Source of the DNA: UBA8437 sp963582065
Lineage (GTDB): Bacteria; Planctomycetota; Planctomycetia; Planctomycetales; Planctomycetaceae
Assembly: GCA_963582065.1 (NCBI GenBank)
Contig: CAUZRQ010000001.1
Span: 124,001 to 188,000, forward strand
Direction of reading: 5' to 3'
DNA: 64,000 nt
Of the stretch, positions 46,230 through 55,297 are shown piece by piece. Position numbers and translations under genes: made by a program. Positions within the stretch are counted from its first letter, which is position 1; each line of letters starts with the position of its first letter. The notes beneath the pieces were generated by a model. It was not told where the DNA came from and made no database searches. It saw only the letters and a list, made by a program, of their open reading frames with translations.

Positions 46230-47357
46230 ATGTTCCAGGTCTGCGATGCTGCCTCCGTTGGATTCGACCCCGCCCGCTGGGAACGTGTCGGTGAACTGGC
46301 CGACGAGTTGTGTGGTTCCGGGCAGGTGGGAGCGATCGGGATCTTCGTTTCGCGAGGCGATCGCACGACCGGGACACGACTGTTCGGTCGACAGCGACTT
46401 GGAGACGACGCCGACGGGACGATTCGTGATGACGCTGTCTTCCTGGTCGCCTCGATCACCAAGCCGATCGTGGCGATGTCGGCCCTGCTGTTGGTCGAAG
46501 CCGGCCAGGTGCGGTTGGACGACCGTGTCAGCCGGTACCTCCCGGAATTCGGCAATAACGGCAAGAACGGCATACGAATCCGCCACCTGCTGACACACAC
46601 GTCGGGGTTGCCCGACATGTTGCCGGAGAATCAGCAGCTGCGTGAAGCGGGGGCCGGCCTGGAGGAATTCGTGGCCGGGACCTGCCGGGTCGAGCCGGAG
46701 TTCAAGCCGGGCCGCGGAGTGCAGTACCAGAGCATGGGGTTCGCGATCCTCGGCGAGGTGATCGCCCGGGTCTCCGGACAGGGGTGTGCCGATTGGTTGG
46801 AGACGCGGGTGTTCGAACCGCTCGGACTCGAGTCCACTCGATTGGGAGCAACCGACGAGTGGTTCGACGGCGAACGACCGATGGGGGATCGGATTGCCGA
46901 GATCCGGACGCCGGCCGAGCAGGAGGGGGTCGACTGGAACTGGAACCTGCGTTACTGGCGTCAACTGGGAGCACCGTGGGGTGGGCTGTTGACGACACCT
47001 CGCGAACTGGCGGTGATCGGTCGGATGATGCTCGAGGGGGGGCGTGGGGTCGTCTCGCCGGCCTCGGTGGCCGCGGCGACCTGCAACCAGTTGTCGGCGA
47101 TGGCCGACGTGCCCGAGGCCGATCGGAGATGCAAGCCCTGGGGGTTGGGATGGCGATTGAACTGGCCGGCCAGCAGCGCCAACTTCGGCGATCTGCTGGG
47201 CCCGGCGACCTACGGGCACTGGGGAGCGACCGGGACACTGATGTGGATCGATCCCGAGCGGGACACGGTCTGCGTGATCCTGACGACCGAGCCGCAGGAA
47301 CCCCACGGTCGACAGATCGCCCAGCTCTCCAACGCGATCGCGGCGTCGTTGGTGTGA
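46230..47357 (+). CDS. Serine hydrolase of the beta-lactamase/penicillin-binding-protein family
   Basis: The 375-residue protein has the class-C-like SxxK (S75-I-T-K78 in LVASITKPI) and the HxG-type motif GHWGATGT near residue 330. The YxN position reads Y166-Q-S168, with Ser in place of Asn, as often in esterase-like members rather than beta-lactamases. No signal peptide is visible, so it is probably cytoplasmic. ATG 46230 is preferred over an upstream TTG. It may hydrolyse esters or amides; the substrate is unknown. Confidence 0.83.
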   Translation: MFQVCDAASVGFDPARWERVGELADELCGSGQVGAIGIFVSRGDRTTGTRLFGRQRLGDDADGTIRDDAVFLVASITKPIVAMSALLLVEAGQVRLDDRVSRYLPEFGNNGKNGIRIRHLLTHTSGLPDMLPENQQLREAGAGLEEFVAGTCRVEPEFKPGRGVQYQSMGFAILGEVIARVSGQGCADWLETRVFEPLGLESTRLGATDEWFDGERPMGDRIAEIRTPAEQEGVDWNWNLRYWRQLGAPWGGLLTTPRELAVIGRMMLEGGRGVVSPASVAAATCNQLSAMADVPEADRRCKPWGLGWRLNWPASSANFGDLLGPATYGHWGATGTLMWIDPERDTVCVILTTEPQEPHGRQIAQLSNAIAASLV

Positions 47358-47425
47358 ACTGCCCGGCCGCAGTTTCTTGAAGGCACGCGAGCGAGTGCTA
47401 TACTGACCCCCGCCAAACGGCTTCT

Positions 47426-47511
47426 GCGCAAGTGGCGGAATTGGCAGACGCGCCAGGTTGAGGGCCTGGTGGGCCTTACGGCCCGTGGAGGTTCGAGTCC
47501 TCTCTTGCGCA
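47426..47511 (+). tRNA. tRNA-Leu (GAG)
   Basis: The cloverleaf is complete. Acceptor stem GCGCAAG (47426-47432) pairs with CTTGCGC (47504-47510), and A47511 is the discriminator. The anticodon stem CCAGG/CCTGG encloses loop TTGAGGG with anticodon GAG (47460-47462), reading CUC. A long type II variable arm (TGGGCCTTACGGCCCG) supports Leu. The T-arm is GGAGG TTCGAGT CCTCT. The 3' CCA is not encoded. Confidence 0.96.
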
Positions 47512-47532
47512 CTTTGTTCGATCCCGACACTC

Positions 47533-47568
47533 GACCCCCCGGTCGCCCTGGCAGCCGGGGGGTCTTGT
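47533..47568 (+). terminator. Intrinsic terminator after tRNA-Leu
   Basis: GACCCCCCGG (47533-47542) pairs perfectly with CCGGGGGGTC (47555-47564) across a 12-nt loop, followed by TTGT. It sits 21 bp after the tRNA and about 15 bp before the stop of the convergent sulfatase gene, so it may end both transcripts. The short T-run makes it GC-rich rather than classical. Confidence 0.7.
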
Positions 47569-47583
47569 CGTCTCCGGCCGGCT

Positions 47584-49077
47584 TCAGTCGGCCAGCTCGT
47601 ACGGGTCACCCAGCCGTGTCATCTCGCGTTTGAGCAGTGCCTCGAGTTCCTTCCGTTTCGCGGCGTACTTCGGGTCGTCGGCCAGGTTGACCTGCCGGGG
47701 CTTTGGCTTGTGGTCCAGCAGGCTGGCGATCGCCTCGGCCCGGTGCTCGACGAGGAACTCCCGCGGGTTCTCCTTGAGATCGAACAACTGGGTGCGGCGG
47801 ACCTTGCCGTCGAGTACGTCGTACTTGATCAGCTTGAACCGTCCGGTCTTGACGGCCCGCATTCCCGGCTTGGTGCCCCCGCTGTAGACACCGTAGAGCG
47901 AATCGCGGACGGCATCGGTTTTCCCCTCCAGGACCTTGCGGAAACTCCGACCTTCGACCGACTTGGGGGGCGTGATGCCCGCCAGATCACAGAAAGTGCG
48001 AAGGACGTCCAGCAGGTAGATGTAGCCGGAGGCCCGGGTGCCGGGCTTGATGCCCGGTCCGGTGACGATGAAGGGAACCCGCCAGGTGTGTTCGTAGAGG
48101 TTCTGCTTGCCGGTCAGCCCATGTCGGCCGACGGCGATGCCATGGTCGGAGGTGAAGACGACGTAGGTGTTCTCGAGTTCACCCGTGGCCTCGAGTTGCT
48201 GGATCACTCTCCCCACCTGGTTGTCGATGTTCTCGATGCAGGCGTACTCGCGGCCCAGCTCGTTGCGGATCGTGGCCGGATCGCGCCGCTTCAGCACACC
48301 CTGGACACGTACCTCGTCTCTGAGTCCCGGGTGTCCGTGGTGGAATGGGTGTGCCGCCAGGTAGTTGATCGGCAGGGGCGGTGACTTGGGGTTGACCGCC
48401 TGGCCGGGTCCCTTGTTGCTGGCTCCGTACTTGCGAGCCAGTTTCTCGGGGGCGTTCCTCGGATCGTGGGGATGGGAGAATCCCATGTAGAGCAGGAACG
48501 GGGCCTTGTCGCCGGCCTGCTGTCTCTTGCCGAGGTACTCGATGACGCGGTCGCCGTGCCAGCGGCTGCCGGTTTCCGGGTCGCTGCCTCGCCGGGTCGC
48601 GTCGTGGTGTACGGTGAACAACTGGTTGGCTTCCCGGAAGCTGTTGCCTCGCTTGCATGTCCGGAAGGTGGAGTAGCCGGCCCGGTTGAAGATCGCCGGC
48701 ATGCTGTTGCGAGCGGCCTGCTGGCGGAGGGCACGATTGCTGGTCAGTCCCGGTCCCCGGGCCCCGGGGATTCTCCAGACGGTGCGGCCGGTCATGATCA
48801 TCGTCCGCGATGCCGTGCAGACGGCTCCGGACCAGGCCCCCATGTGGTGGGCGTCATCGAGCACGATGCCGCGGCGGGCCAGGCGATCGATGTGGGGCGT
48901 CTGGCAGACGGTGTTGCCGTAGCACGAGAGTGTTTCTGGCGACTGGTCGTCGGTGAGAATGAACAGGAAATTGGGTCGCTTGGCCGGGGCCGGTCCGGCA
49001 GCCCGGGATGTTGAAACGGCCGACGGGACGATGATCGCACCGGTCAGCAGCAGGATGAGTGTCTCTCGAGTGGACAT
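47584..49077 (-). CDS. Exported sulfatase, CxAxR subtype
   Basis: The 497-residue sulfatase has a signal peptide (LILLLTGAIIVPSAVSTSRAA). The formylglycine site is C87-T-A-S-R91, so it is of the CxAxR rather than CxPxR subtype. The metal site starts PNFLFILTDDQSPETLSCYG, and TSDHGIAVGRHGLTGKQNLYEHTWR supplies the later ligands. It should hydrolyse sulfate esters outside the cytoplasm, possibly on algal polysaccharides; the substrate is unknown. It converges with tRNA-Leu. Confidence 0.9.
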   Translation of the reverse strand: MSTRETLILLLTGAIIVPSAVSTSRAAGPAPAKRPNFLFILTDDQSPETLSCYGNTVCQTPHIDRLARRGIVLDDAHHMGAWSGAVCTASRTMIMTGRTVWRIPGARGPGLTSNRALRQQAARNSMPAIFNRAGYSTFRTCKRGNSFREANQLFTVHHDATRRGSDPETGSRWHGDRVIEYLGKRQQAGDKAPFLLYMGFSHPHDPRNAPEKLARKYGASNKGPGQAVNPKSPPLPINYLAAHPFHHGHPGLRDEVRVQGVLKRRDPATIRNELGREYACIENIDNQVGRVIQQLEATGELENTYVVFTSDHGIAVGRHGLTGKQNLYEHTWRVPFIVTGPGIKPGTRASGYIYLLDVLRTFCDLAGITPPKSVEGRSFRKVLEGKTDAVRDSLYGVYSGGTKPGMRAVKTGRFKLIKYDVLDGKVRRTQLFDLKENPREFLVEHRAEAIASLLDHKPKPRQVNLADDPKYAAKRKELEALLKREMTRLGDPYELAD

Positions 49078-49256
49078 CGGCGTGGCCTCACGGGGTGTCT
49101 CGTGTTGGCGATCAATCGGTCCCGTGGAGAATCTCGAATTGGCCTGCCATCGTCAACCGGCTCGAGTCATCTCGCCGTTGGCGGGTCTTTTGCCGAATTG
49201 CTATGGTTGCTTTCTCACGCCTGAACTCAACCGGCCACCCACCACACCCTTTCGCC

Positions 49257-50063
49257 ATGCGACGCCGGATCCCGCTGTTCAACACCGACGACGAGCGAGA
49301 GGGGCTGCGGCGGGCGTCGCGGTTCAATGCTCGGCTGCTCGACCACCTGAGGCCTCACGTGGTTGCCGGGACCACCACCGGTGAAATTGACCGCCTGGCC
49401 TACTCCTACACACTCGATCACGGTCACACCCCCGCCTGCCTGGGCTATCCGGGTGACATGGTGCCGTATCCCAAGAGCATCTGCACCAGCGTCAACGACG
49501 TGGTCTGTCATGGGATTCCCGATGACCGGCCGCTGGAACCCGGGGACATCGTCAATGTCGACCTGACGACGATCGTCGACGGGTGGTTCGGTGACCAGAG
49601 CGAGATGTTCCTGATCGGTGCGGTCGGCGATTCGGCCAGGCACGTGGTGCAGGTCGCCTTCGACAGTCTCTACCTGGGCATCCGCGCGATCGAACCCGGC
49701 GGACCGGTCGATGCGATCAGCCGGGCGATCTACGACTACGCCCGGAGTGAGGGGATGGACGTGGTCCGCGAGTACCAGGGCCACGGCATCGGCCGCCGGT
49801 TTCACCAGGAACCGGGGATTTCTCACGTTCCCGCCCGGCCTCCCAACCGCACGGTGATCGAGCCGGGCACGTGTTTCACGATCGAACCGATGATCAACAC
49901 CGGGACCTGGCACACGGTGTCCGATGACAGCGACGGCTGGACGGTTCGCACCGGTGACGGTGGACTCTCGGCCCAGTGGGAGCACACGGTGCTGATGACC
50001 GAGGAAGGGCCCGAGATCCTGACACTGACCGAGGATGGTCCGAAAGAGGGCCGGCGGATCTAG
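49257..50063 (+). CDS. map: Type I methionine aminopeptidase
   Basis: The 268-residue enzyme has the pita-bread ligand set: Asp102 and Asp113 (NVDLTTIVDGWFGDQS), His176 (GHGIGRRFHQEPGISH), Glu210 (TIEPM) and Glu242 (QWEHTVLM). The substrate-side His85 (DVVCHGIP) is also present. It removes N-terminal methionine from nascent proteins. ATG 49257 puts MRRRIPLFNTDDE at the start; an upstream in-frame ATG would add a non-family stretch. Type Ia length. Confidence 0.94.
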   Translation: MRRRIPLFNTDDEREGLRRASRFNARLLDHLRPHVVAGTTTGEIDRLAYSYTLDHGHTPACLGYPGDMVPYPKSICTSVNDVVCHGIPDDRPLEPGDIVNVDLTTIVDGWFGDQSEMFLIGAVGDSARHVVQVAFDSLYLGIRAIEPGGPVDAISRAIYDYARSEGMDVVREYQGHGIGRRFHQEPGISHVPARPPNRTVIEPGTCFTIEPMINTGTWHTVSDDSDGWTVRTGDGGLSAQWEHTVLMTEEGPEILTLTEDGPKEGRRI

Positions 50064-50179
50064 ACAGCGGCAGGCAAACCGATCTTGTCATGGGAGTCCC
50101 GGGACGGGTAAATACCGGCCGGATGGAGTGCCGATCGCGGCACCGATCCATCCGTCCCCGTCCACCGCCAGGAGTCCGG

Positions 50180-51001
50180 ATGCCCGCTTCGGCCCACGAC
50201 CCCGCTGCGGATTCCGGTCGTCTGGCGAGCCGGATCGACGGTCCAGTGGCCGTGATCGGCGACGTCCACGGGCAACTCGACCTGCTCGACCGCCTGGTCG
50301 AGCGGCTGGGGCGGTGTGGGGATTTCGACAACCGCTGGATCGTGCTGCTGGGTGACCTGGTTGACCGTGGCCCCGACCCCAGGGGGGTGATCCAACGGGT
50401 GATCGAACTGATCACCACTCATCCGCGGACCACCGTCGTCTGCGGCAACCACGACCTGGCGATGGCCGGGTCGCTGGGACTGGTACCGGTGCCCCCGGAG
50501 GCCGATTGGGCGCGGAGATGGCGGCGGGGGTACCAGTGCGAGACGACCTTCGGCTCCTATGGCGTCGCCGCCGGTGACTTCGAGGGCCTGGCCCGGGCAG
50601 TGCCCGAGGAGCATGCCGGGTTGCTGGCCGAATTGCCCTGGGTGGTTGAACATCCCGAGGTGATCGTCGTCCATGCGGGCCTGGTTCCTGAACTGCCCAC
50701 CGCGACCCAACTGAAGATGCTTCACCACCGCGACTTTTCACTGCATCGGCCCCCGTGGTTGTGTCGCAAGGACCTGGGGACGGACGTGTCCCCCGGCGAC
50801 TGTCGGGTACCGATCGCTTCGGGCCACGTGGCCCGTCGACAGCCGTATGTCGGGACCCGTCGCATCCTGCTGGATACGACCGGTGGTGTTGGCGGAGAAC
50901 TGACGGCGTTGTTGCTGCCCGAGAACGAGCTGGTCACTTCGCACCGCGACGCCCGCCCGGTCCGCCGCCGCTGGTGGCCGTTCGGTCGTCGGGCCGCGTA
51001 G
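50180..51001 (+). CDS. PPP-type metallophosphoesterase
   Basis: The 273-residue protein has the phosphoprotein phosphatase motifs GDVHGQ (Asp28, His30), GDLVDRGP (58-65) and GNHD (89-92), with further metal-site His residues in VVHAGLVPELP and SGHVARRQP. It should be a metal-dependent protein or dinucleotide phosphatase. AGGAG lies 5 nt before ATG 50180. It is 116 bp after map on the same strand. The C-terminal 15 residues are Arg/Trp-rich. Confidence 0.88.
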   Translation: MPASAHDPAADSGRLASRIDGPVAVIGDVHGQLDLLDRLVERLGRCGDFDNRWIVLLGDLVDRGPDPRGVIQRVIELITTHPRTTVVCGNHDLAMAGSLGLVPVPPEADWARRWRRGYQCETTFGSYGVAAGDFEGLARAVPEEHAGLLAELPWVVEHPEVIVVHAGLVPELPTATQLKMLHHRDFSLHRPPWLCRKDLGTDVSPGDCRVPIASGHVARRQPYVGTRRILLDTTGGVGGELTALLLPENELVTSHRDARPVRRRWWPFGRRAA

Positions 51002-51026
51002 CGATCCACCACGACCACCACCGCTG

Positions 51027-52529
51027 CTAGTTCGTTTTCTTCTTCTGGTTCTGCAACCGTCCCGGCGGTCGCACTCCGGCACCGATTCGCTTGGTGCCCG
51101 AGTCTCCCAGGTCGGCCCGGGCTTTTTCGGCCAGGGCCTGCAGCCGAGTCACCACCTCGGCGTGTTTTTCGATGACGTTGGTCGTCTCGCCGATGTCCTT
51201 GACCAGGTCGAAGAGTGCCAGTCCGGTTCGCTTCTGTACGTAGCGGACCGGCTTGCCCCCGGTCCCGCCCTTGCGCCCCGCAAGGCTGCGGTAGGCGTGG
51301 GGAAAGTGCAGTTTCCAGCGTCCGCTGCGGACCGCCTGCAGGTGACGTCCCCAGTAGAAGTAGTAGGCCTCGTGAGGGCTCCTGGCGTTCTTACGGCCCG
51401 AGATCAGCGGCCAGATGTCGCGGCCGTCGATCTTGTGGTTTTGCGGCAGTTCTTCGATGCCGGCCAGCCTGGCCAGCGTCGGCAGGATGTCGATCGTCCC
51501 GGCCACTTCGCTGCAGACGTGCCCGGCGGGCACCTGGCCCGGCCACCACATCACCGTCGGTTCGCGCTGGCCTCCGTCCCAGGTCGTTCCCTTGCCCTCG
51601 CGCAGCGGCAGGGCCAGTCCGGAGTGCGTCCCGTAGTTCAGCCACGGTCCGTTGTCGGAGGTGAAGATGACCAGCGTGCGGCGGTCGAGCTTGTGCTTCT
51701 TCAGGGCAGCGACGATCTGACCCACCGACCAGTCGATCTCCATGATCACGTCACCGTAAAGGCCACGCTTGGACTTCCCCTTGAACTTGTCGCTGACGTA
51801 CAGCGGCACGTGGGGCATCGAGTGGGGGACGTAGAGGAAAAACGGCTGGTCCCTGTTCTTCCTGATGAAATTCACCGCCCGCTCGGTGTACCACGTGGTC
51901 AACTGCGCCTGCTCCTTGCCGGTCACCTGGGGGTTGACGATCTTCTCCCTGTCGAACAGCGGCAGGTGAGGCCATCGCTTGAGCCGTTCGGCCATAGGCA
52001 GGTGGGCGACACCGGGATGATAGGGCCACATGTCGTTGGAGTAGGGCAGACCGAAGTAGTCGTCGAATCCGTGGCGCGTGGGCAGGAACGGCTTGTGGTG
52101 TCCCAGGTGCCACTTGCCGTAGATCGCCGTGGCGTAGCCACGGGTCCTGAGCACCTCGGCGATGGTCCACTCGTTCTTGTTGATCCCGTGACGGGACTTG
52201 GGGCCGAGCGCCCCCTGGATGCCGATGCGGTTGGGGTAACAGCCGGTCAGCAGTGCGGCCCGGGAGGCCGAGCAGACGGCTTGGGCCGAGTAGAAATCGG
52301 TGAAACGAGCACCCTGGCGGGCCAACCCGTCCAGGTGCGGGGTCCTGATGTCCGGCGAGCCGAAACAGCCGAGGTCCTGGTAGCCCTGGTCGTCGGTGAA
52401 GACCACGACGAAGTTGGGACGGTCGGTGACGTTGCGCTGGTCGGCCTGGCCCGTGGCGGCGGTTGCCAGCAGTGCCGGCAGCAGGGACACAACACGGAGG
52501 CATGGGGAGAACGGCCGAAGGCAGGTCAT
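51027..52529 (-). CDS. Exported arylsulfatase-like sulfatase, CxAxR subtype
   Basis: The 500-residue sulfatase has a signal peptide (LRVVSLLPALLATAATGQA). The formylglycine site is C86-S-A-S-R90; the metal site starts PNFVVVFTDDQGYQDLGCFG. KWHLGHH and TSDNGPWLNYGTHSG fit the arylsulfatase A-type catalytic pocket. The C-terminus is Lys/Arg-rich. It acts outside the cytoplasm on an unknown sulfate ester. It lies 66 bp after the Nramp-like gene on the same strand. Confidence 0.92.
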   Translation of the reverse strand: MTCLRPFSPCLRVVSLLPALLATAATGQADQRNVTDRPNFVVVFTDDQGYQDLGCFGSPDIRTPHLDGLARQGARFTDFYSAQAVCSASRAALLTGCYPNRIGIQGALGPKSRHGINKNEWTIAEVLRTRGYATAIYGKWHLGHHKPFLPTRHGFDDYFGLPYSNDMWPYHPGVAHLPMAERLKRWPHLPLFDREKIVNPQVTGKEQAQLTTWYTERAVNFIRKNRDQPFFLYVPHSMPHVPLYVSDKFKGKSKRGLYGDVIMEIDWSVGQIVAALKKHKLDRRTLVIFTSDNGPWLNYGTHSGLALPLREGKGTTWDGGQREPTVMWWPGQVPAGHVCSEVAGTIDILPTLARLAGIEELPQNHKIDGRDIWPLISGRKNARSPHEAYYFYWGRHLQAVRSGRWKLHFPHAYRSLAGRKGGTGGKPVRYVQKRTGLALFDLVKDIGETTNVIEKHAEVVTRLQALAEKARADLGDSGTKRIGAGVRPPGRLQNQKKKTN

Positions 52530-52595
52530 GAGTGTCTCCCGGCAGCGGGGCGTCTGGAGTCAACGGCATGGCGAGATCCACCACGTCGTCCCAGC

Positions 52596-53870
52596 CTAGG
52601 CCCCCGTCAGTCTCTTGTGTACCTCCAGCCCGCCGGCCAGCAGGTAGAACAGCAGCACGGCCAACAGCGCCAGCAACCCGACCCACCGGGTGACCAGTTT
52701 CTCGCCGACCAACGACCGACGTCGGCCGAGGACCAACAGCACCACGGCCACGGCCGGCAGGAACGCGGCACCGACGATCGCGTACCACTTCTGGATGGCC
52801 GCGAACCTGATCCACAGCCCGGCCAACGGGACCGTGGCCAGTGCCAACAACCATCCGCGGTAGGGCCACGAGGTGGTCGAGACCCCCTGGCCGGTTTCGC
52901 GACCGAACCACAACGACCATGTGTCGGCGAAGAGGTAGGGGACGCTTTGCCAGACACCCAGCAGGCTGCTGAAGATGGCTCCCCAGGCCCCGAGCAGGAA
53001 CGCCCAGCGGGAGAAGTGGCCGGCGGCTCCGAGTCGGTTCTGAAGCCGATCGGCCAAGTCGACCAGCAGTCGGGAGCCCGATCCGCTGGTCTCCAGTCCG
53101 GCGGCCAGAACGACCATCGCCAAGCCGAATACTCCGGTCATCACGTAACCGGCGGCCAGATCGATCCGGCAGGTCCTCATCGCCGCGCCGCCGGTTCGTC
53201 CTTTCTCGCGGATCCAGTAGCCGTAACACAGGATCGTCACGGTCCCGCCGACGCCGCCGGTCAACGCCACGGTCCAACCCAGTCCGTCCTCGTCCAGTCG
53301 TGGAATCGTCGGCACCATCACCCCTCGCAGGCAGTCCCACCAGTCGGGGCCACTGGCGACGGCGGTGGCCACCACCGTCACGAACATCACCCCGATGCAG
53401 ACGCTCATCACCCGTTCGAACAGCCGGAAGCCGCCGATCCAGACCAGGCCCAGTGCGACCAGCGAGTGGATGACTCCGTAGATGATCTTGTCGCCGTCGG
53501 GGGTCGAGCCGGGCAGGGGGCAGATCGCGTGAGCGGTGGCGCCGCACGCACTGACCAGCGCCGACCCGACAAAGAAGCTCCAGGCGGCCAGGTAGATGGC
53601 GAAGACCGCCAGCACGCCCCGTCCCAGGTGCCGCGACGTGCCCTCCAGCAGTGTCTGGTCGGTGGCCAGCTGCCAGCGGGCCAGGCCCTCGGTCAGCACA
53701 AACTTCATCACCGCCCCGACGACAACCGCCCACAGCACGGCGGTTCCCAGCCGGCTGCCGGCCAATGCCGCGGTGGCCAAGTCACCGGCCCCGACACCGG
53801 TGGCCGCCACCAGCATGCCCGGGCCGATGATCGCCAGGAAGCCGAGCCGTCTGGCCGAGGGTGCCGTCAT
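52596..53870 (-). CDS. Nramp-family-like carrier lacking the DPGN metal motif
   Basis: The 424-residue protein has about 11 helices and the Nramp layout. TM1 reads IIGPGMLVAATGVGAGDLATA, where canonical Nramp has GPGFL...DPGN; here the Asp, Pro and Asn become Gly, Ala and Asp. TM6 reads GGVGGTVTILCYGYWIREKGR, without the A..MPH pattern that supplies the metal-ligand Met. The fold family is clear, but transport of Mn2+/Fe2+ is doubtful. The substrate is unknown. The gene is followed by a sulfatase on the same strand. Confidence 0.82.
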   Translation of the reverse strand: MTAPSARRLGFLAIIGPGMLVAATGVGAGDLATAALAGSRLGTAVLWAVVVGAVMKFVLTEGLARWQLATDQTLLEGTSRHLGRGVLAVFAIYLAAWSFFVGSALVSACGATAHAICPLPGSTPDGDKIIYGVIHSLVALGLVWIGGFRLFERVMSVCIGVMFVTVVATAVASGPDWWDCLRGVMVPTIPRLDEDGLGWTVALTGGVGGTVTILCYGYWIREKGRTGGAAMRTCRIDLAAGYVMTGVFGLAMVVLAAGLETSGSGSRLLVDLADRLQNRLGAAGHFSRWAFLLGAWGAIFSSLLGVWQSVPYLFADTWSLWFGRETGQGVSTTSWPYRGWLLALATVPLAGLWIRFAAIQKWYAIVGAAFLPAVAVVLLVLGRRRSLVGEKLVTRWVGLLALLAVLLFYLLAGGLEVHKRLTGA

Positions 53871-53993
53871 GGTGGAATCGGCCCGGGGGACGAGGCGTGT
53901 GCTTGAAGTGGGTCGTATACTCTAGTACCCGGTTGCTTCAGTCGGGAGCCGGTCGCGGGCGGTGACCGGATCAGGGTTCGACAGGGAGAGGCC

Positions 53994-54638
53994 ATGATCG
54001 GCTGTGGGGTCTGGAATTTCGAAACGGTCCGATCGGCATCGATGGCGACGCTGGTGCTGTGGGTGGGCGTCCTCGGGGCTCCGGTTCAGGCAACAGCCGG
54101 CAAGTTCAACGCGGTGCTCAAGGTCGGCCAGCCCGCTCCGGCGTGGGACGGGCTGCTGGGTGTTGACGGCAAGAGACATTCGCTGGGCGACCTGAAGGAC
54201 GCCCGTGCCGTGCTGCTGATCTTTCTCTCGAACCGCTGCCCGATGACGCGGTCCTACGAGGCGAGACTCAAGAAACTGGTCTCCGAGTACCGCAAGCCGG
54301 GCCTGGCCGTGGTGGGTGTCAGCGTCGGGCACTCGCCGACCGATCGGCTCGAGAAGATGATCGCTCGCTCGGCGCTCTCGAAATACAACTTCCCCTTCTG
54401 CATCGACCTGACCCAGCAACTCGGACGCCGTTACGGCGCCACCTGCACACCGCACGCCTTCCTGCTCGACCGCAAACGCCGCATCGCCTACATGGGCGCG
54501 ATCGACGACAACGTCGAGCCGGGGAAGATCGAACATCACTATCTGCGAGATGCGATCCGGGCGGTCTTGGCCGGGAAGCGACCCGAGGTGGTCGAGACGC
54601 TGCAAAAGGGGTGTGAGATCAAGTACGTGGCGAGGTGA
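53994..54638 (+). CDS. Exported redoxin (AhpC/TSA-type), single-cysteine site
   Basis: The 214-residue protein has a hydrophobic N-terminal segment (about 17-36, MATLVLWVGVLGAPVQATAG) of signal type and a thioredoxin-fold domain. The active-site loop reads LSNRCPMTRSYE with Cys82. The CxxC partner is absent (CPMT), so it is peroxiredoxin-like rather than a dithiol thioredoxin. A GGGAGAGG sequence lies 2 nt before ATG 53994. The family is frequent in Planctomycetota with unclear partners. It overlaps the GGDEF gene start by 4 nt. Confidence 0.8.
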   Translation: MIGCGVWNFETVRSASMATLVLWVGVLGAPVQATAGKFNAVLKVGQPAPAWDGLLGVDGKRHSLGDLKDARAVLLIFLSNRCPMTRSYEARLKKLVSEYRKPGLAVVGVSVGHSPTDRLEKMIARSALSKYNFPFCIDLTQQLGRRYGATCTPHAFLLDRKRRIAYMGAIDDNVEPGKIEHHYLRDAIRAVLAGKRPEVVETLQKGCEIKYVAR

Positions 54639-55297
54639 GTGGCGTGTCCGCTTCTGTTCCCATTCCTCTCCTGGCCGCCGCCGCGTGTTTGCTGGCCGTC
54701 GGTATTCTTGTCGGGATCATTCTCGGCAGGACCTGGGGCGTCCGCCGGATGATCAACGAGGCCATCCGCGATGCGGATGTCGCCGTTCGGACTGACGAGT
54801 TGACGGGGCTGTGGAATCGGCGCGGGTTCGAGGAACGGTACGAGCGGTGCCGCGACGGCCGCCGAAAATCCGACTGGCCGGTATCGGTGTTGTTCATCGA
54901 CCTGGATCACTTCAAGCAGGTCAACGACACGCACGGGCATCCCGCCGGCGATCTCGTGCTCGGCTGCCTGGCACACCTGGTCGCCGAGAGTCTCCGCGAA
55001 CACGACACGGTGGCCCGGATCGGCGGGGACGAGTTCGTTGCCCTGTTGCCGGGGGCGACGCTGTCCGAAGCCACGGAGGTGGCCGAGAGGATTCGCAGCG
55101 ATGCGGAGTCGATGAGCGTCCCGGTGGTCGGGGTTGACTGGAGCGGTTCGGTCAGCATCGGAGCGATCGAGATCACTCGGGGCGAGGAACTGGCGTCGGC
55201 ACTCGAACGGGTCGACCGGGCGGTTTACGCGGCGAAGCAGGCCGGCCGCAACCGTGTCCAGGCACACGACCACGGTCTCTCGCAGGCAATCACCTAG
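54635..55297 (+). CDS. Diguanylate cyclase with membrane anchor
   Basis: The 220-residue protein has an N-terminal membrane helix (about 10-31) and a complete GGDEF domain (about 53-212). The active-site GGDEF is at 130-134 with DELTGLWNRRGF, FIDLDHFKQVND and GHPAGD. The allosteric I-site RxxD (R121-E-H-D124) is intact, so c-di-GMP feedback is expected. It starts at GTG 54635 overlapping the redoxin stop. The stop overlaps that of the convergent PLP-enzyme gene by 2-4 nt. Confidence 0.9.
   Translation: MSGVSASVPIPLLAAAACLLAVGILVGIILGRTWGVRRMINEAIRDADVAVRTDELTGLWNRRGFEERYERCRDGRRKSDWPVSVLFIDLDHFKQVNDTHGHPAGDLVLGCLAHLVAESLREHDTVARIGGDEFVALLPGATLSEATEVAERIRSDAESMSVPVVGVDWSGSVSIGAIEITRGEELASALERVDRAVYAAKQAGRNRVQAHDHGLSQAIT

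Noticed and set aside
51162..53906. 914-codon open frame antisense to the sulfatase and Nramp-like genes
   Set aside because: Low-complexity shadow frame; the opposite strand encodes two recognisable proteins with correct motifs.
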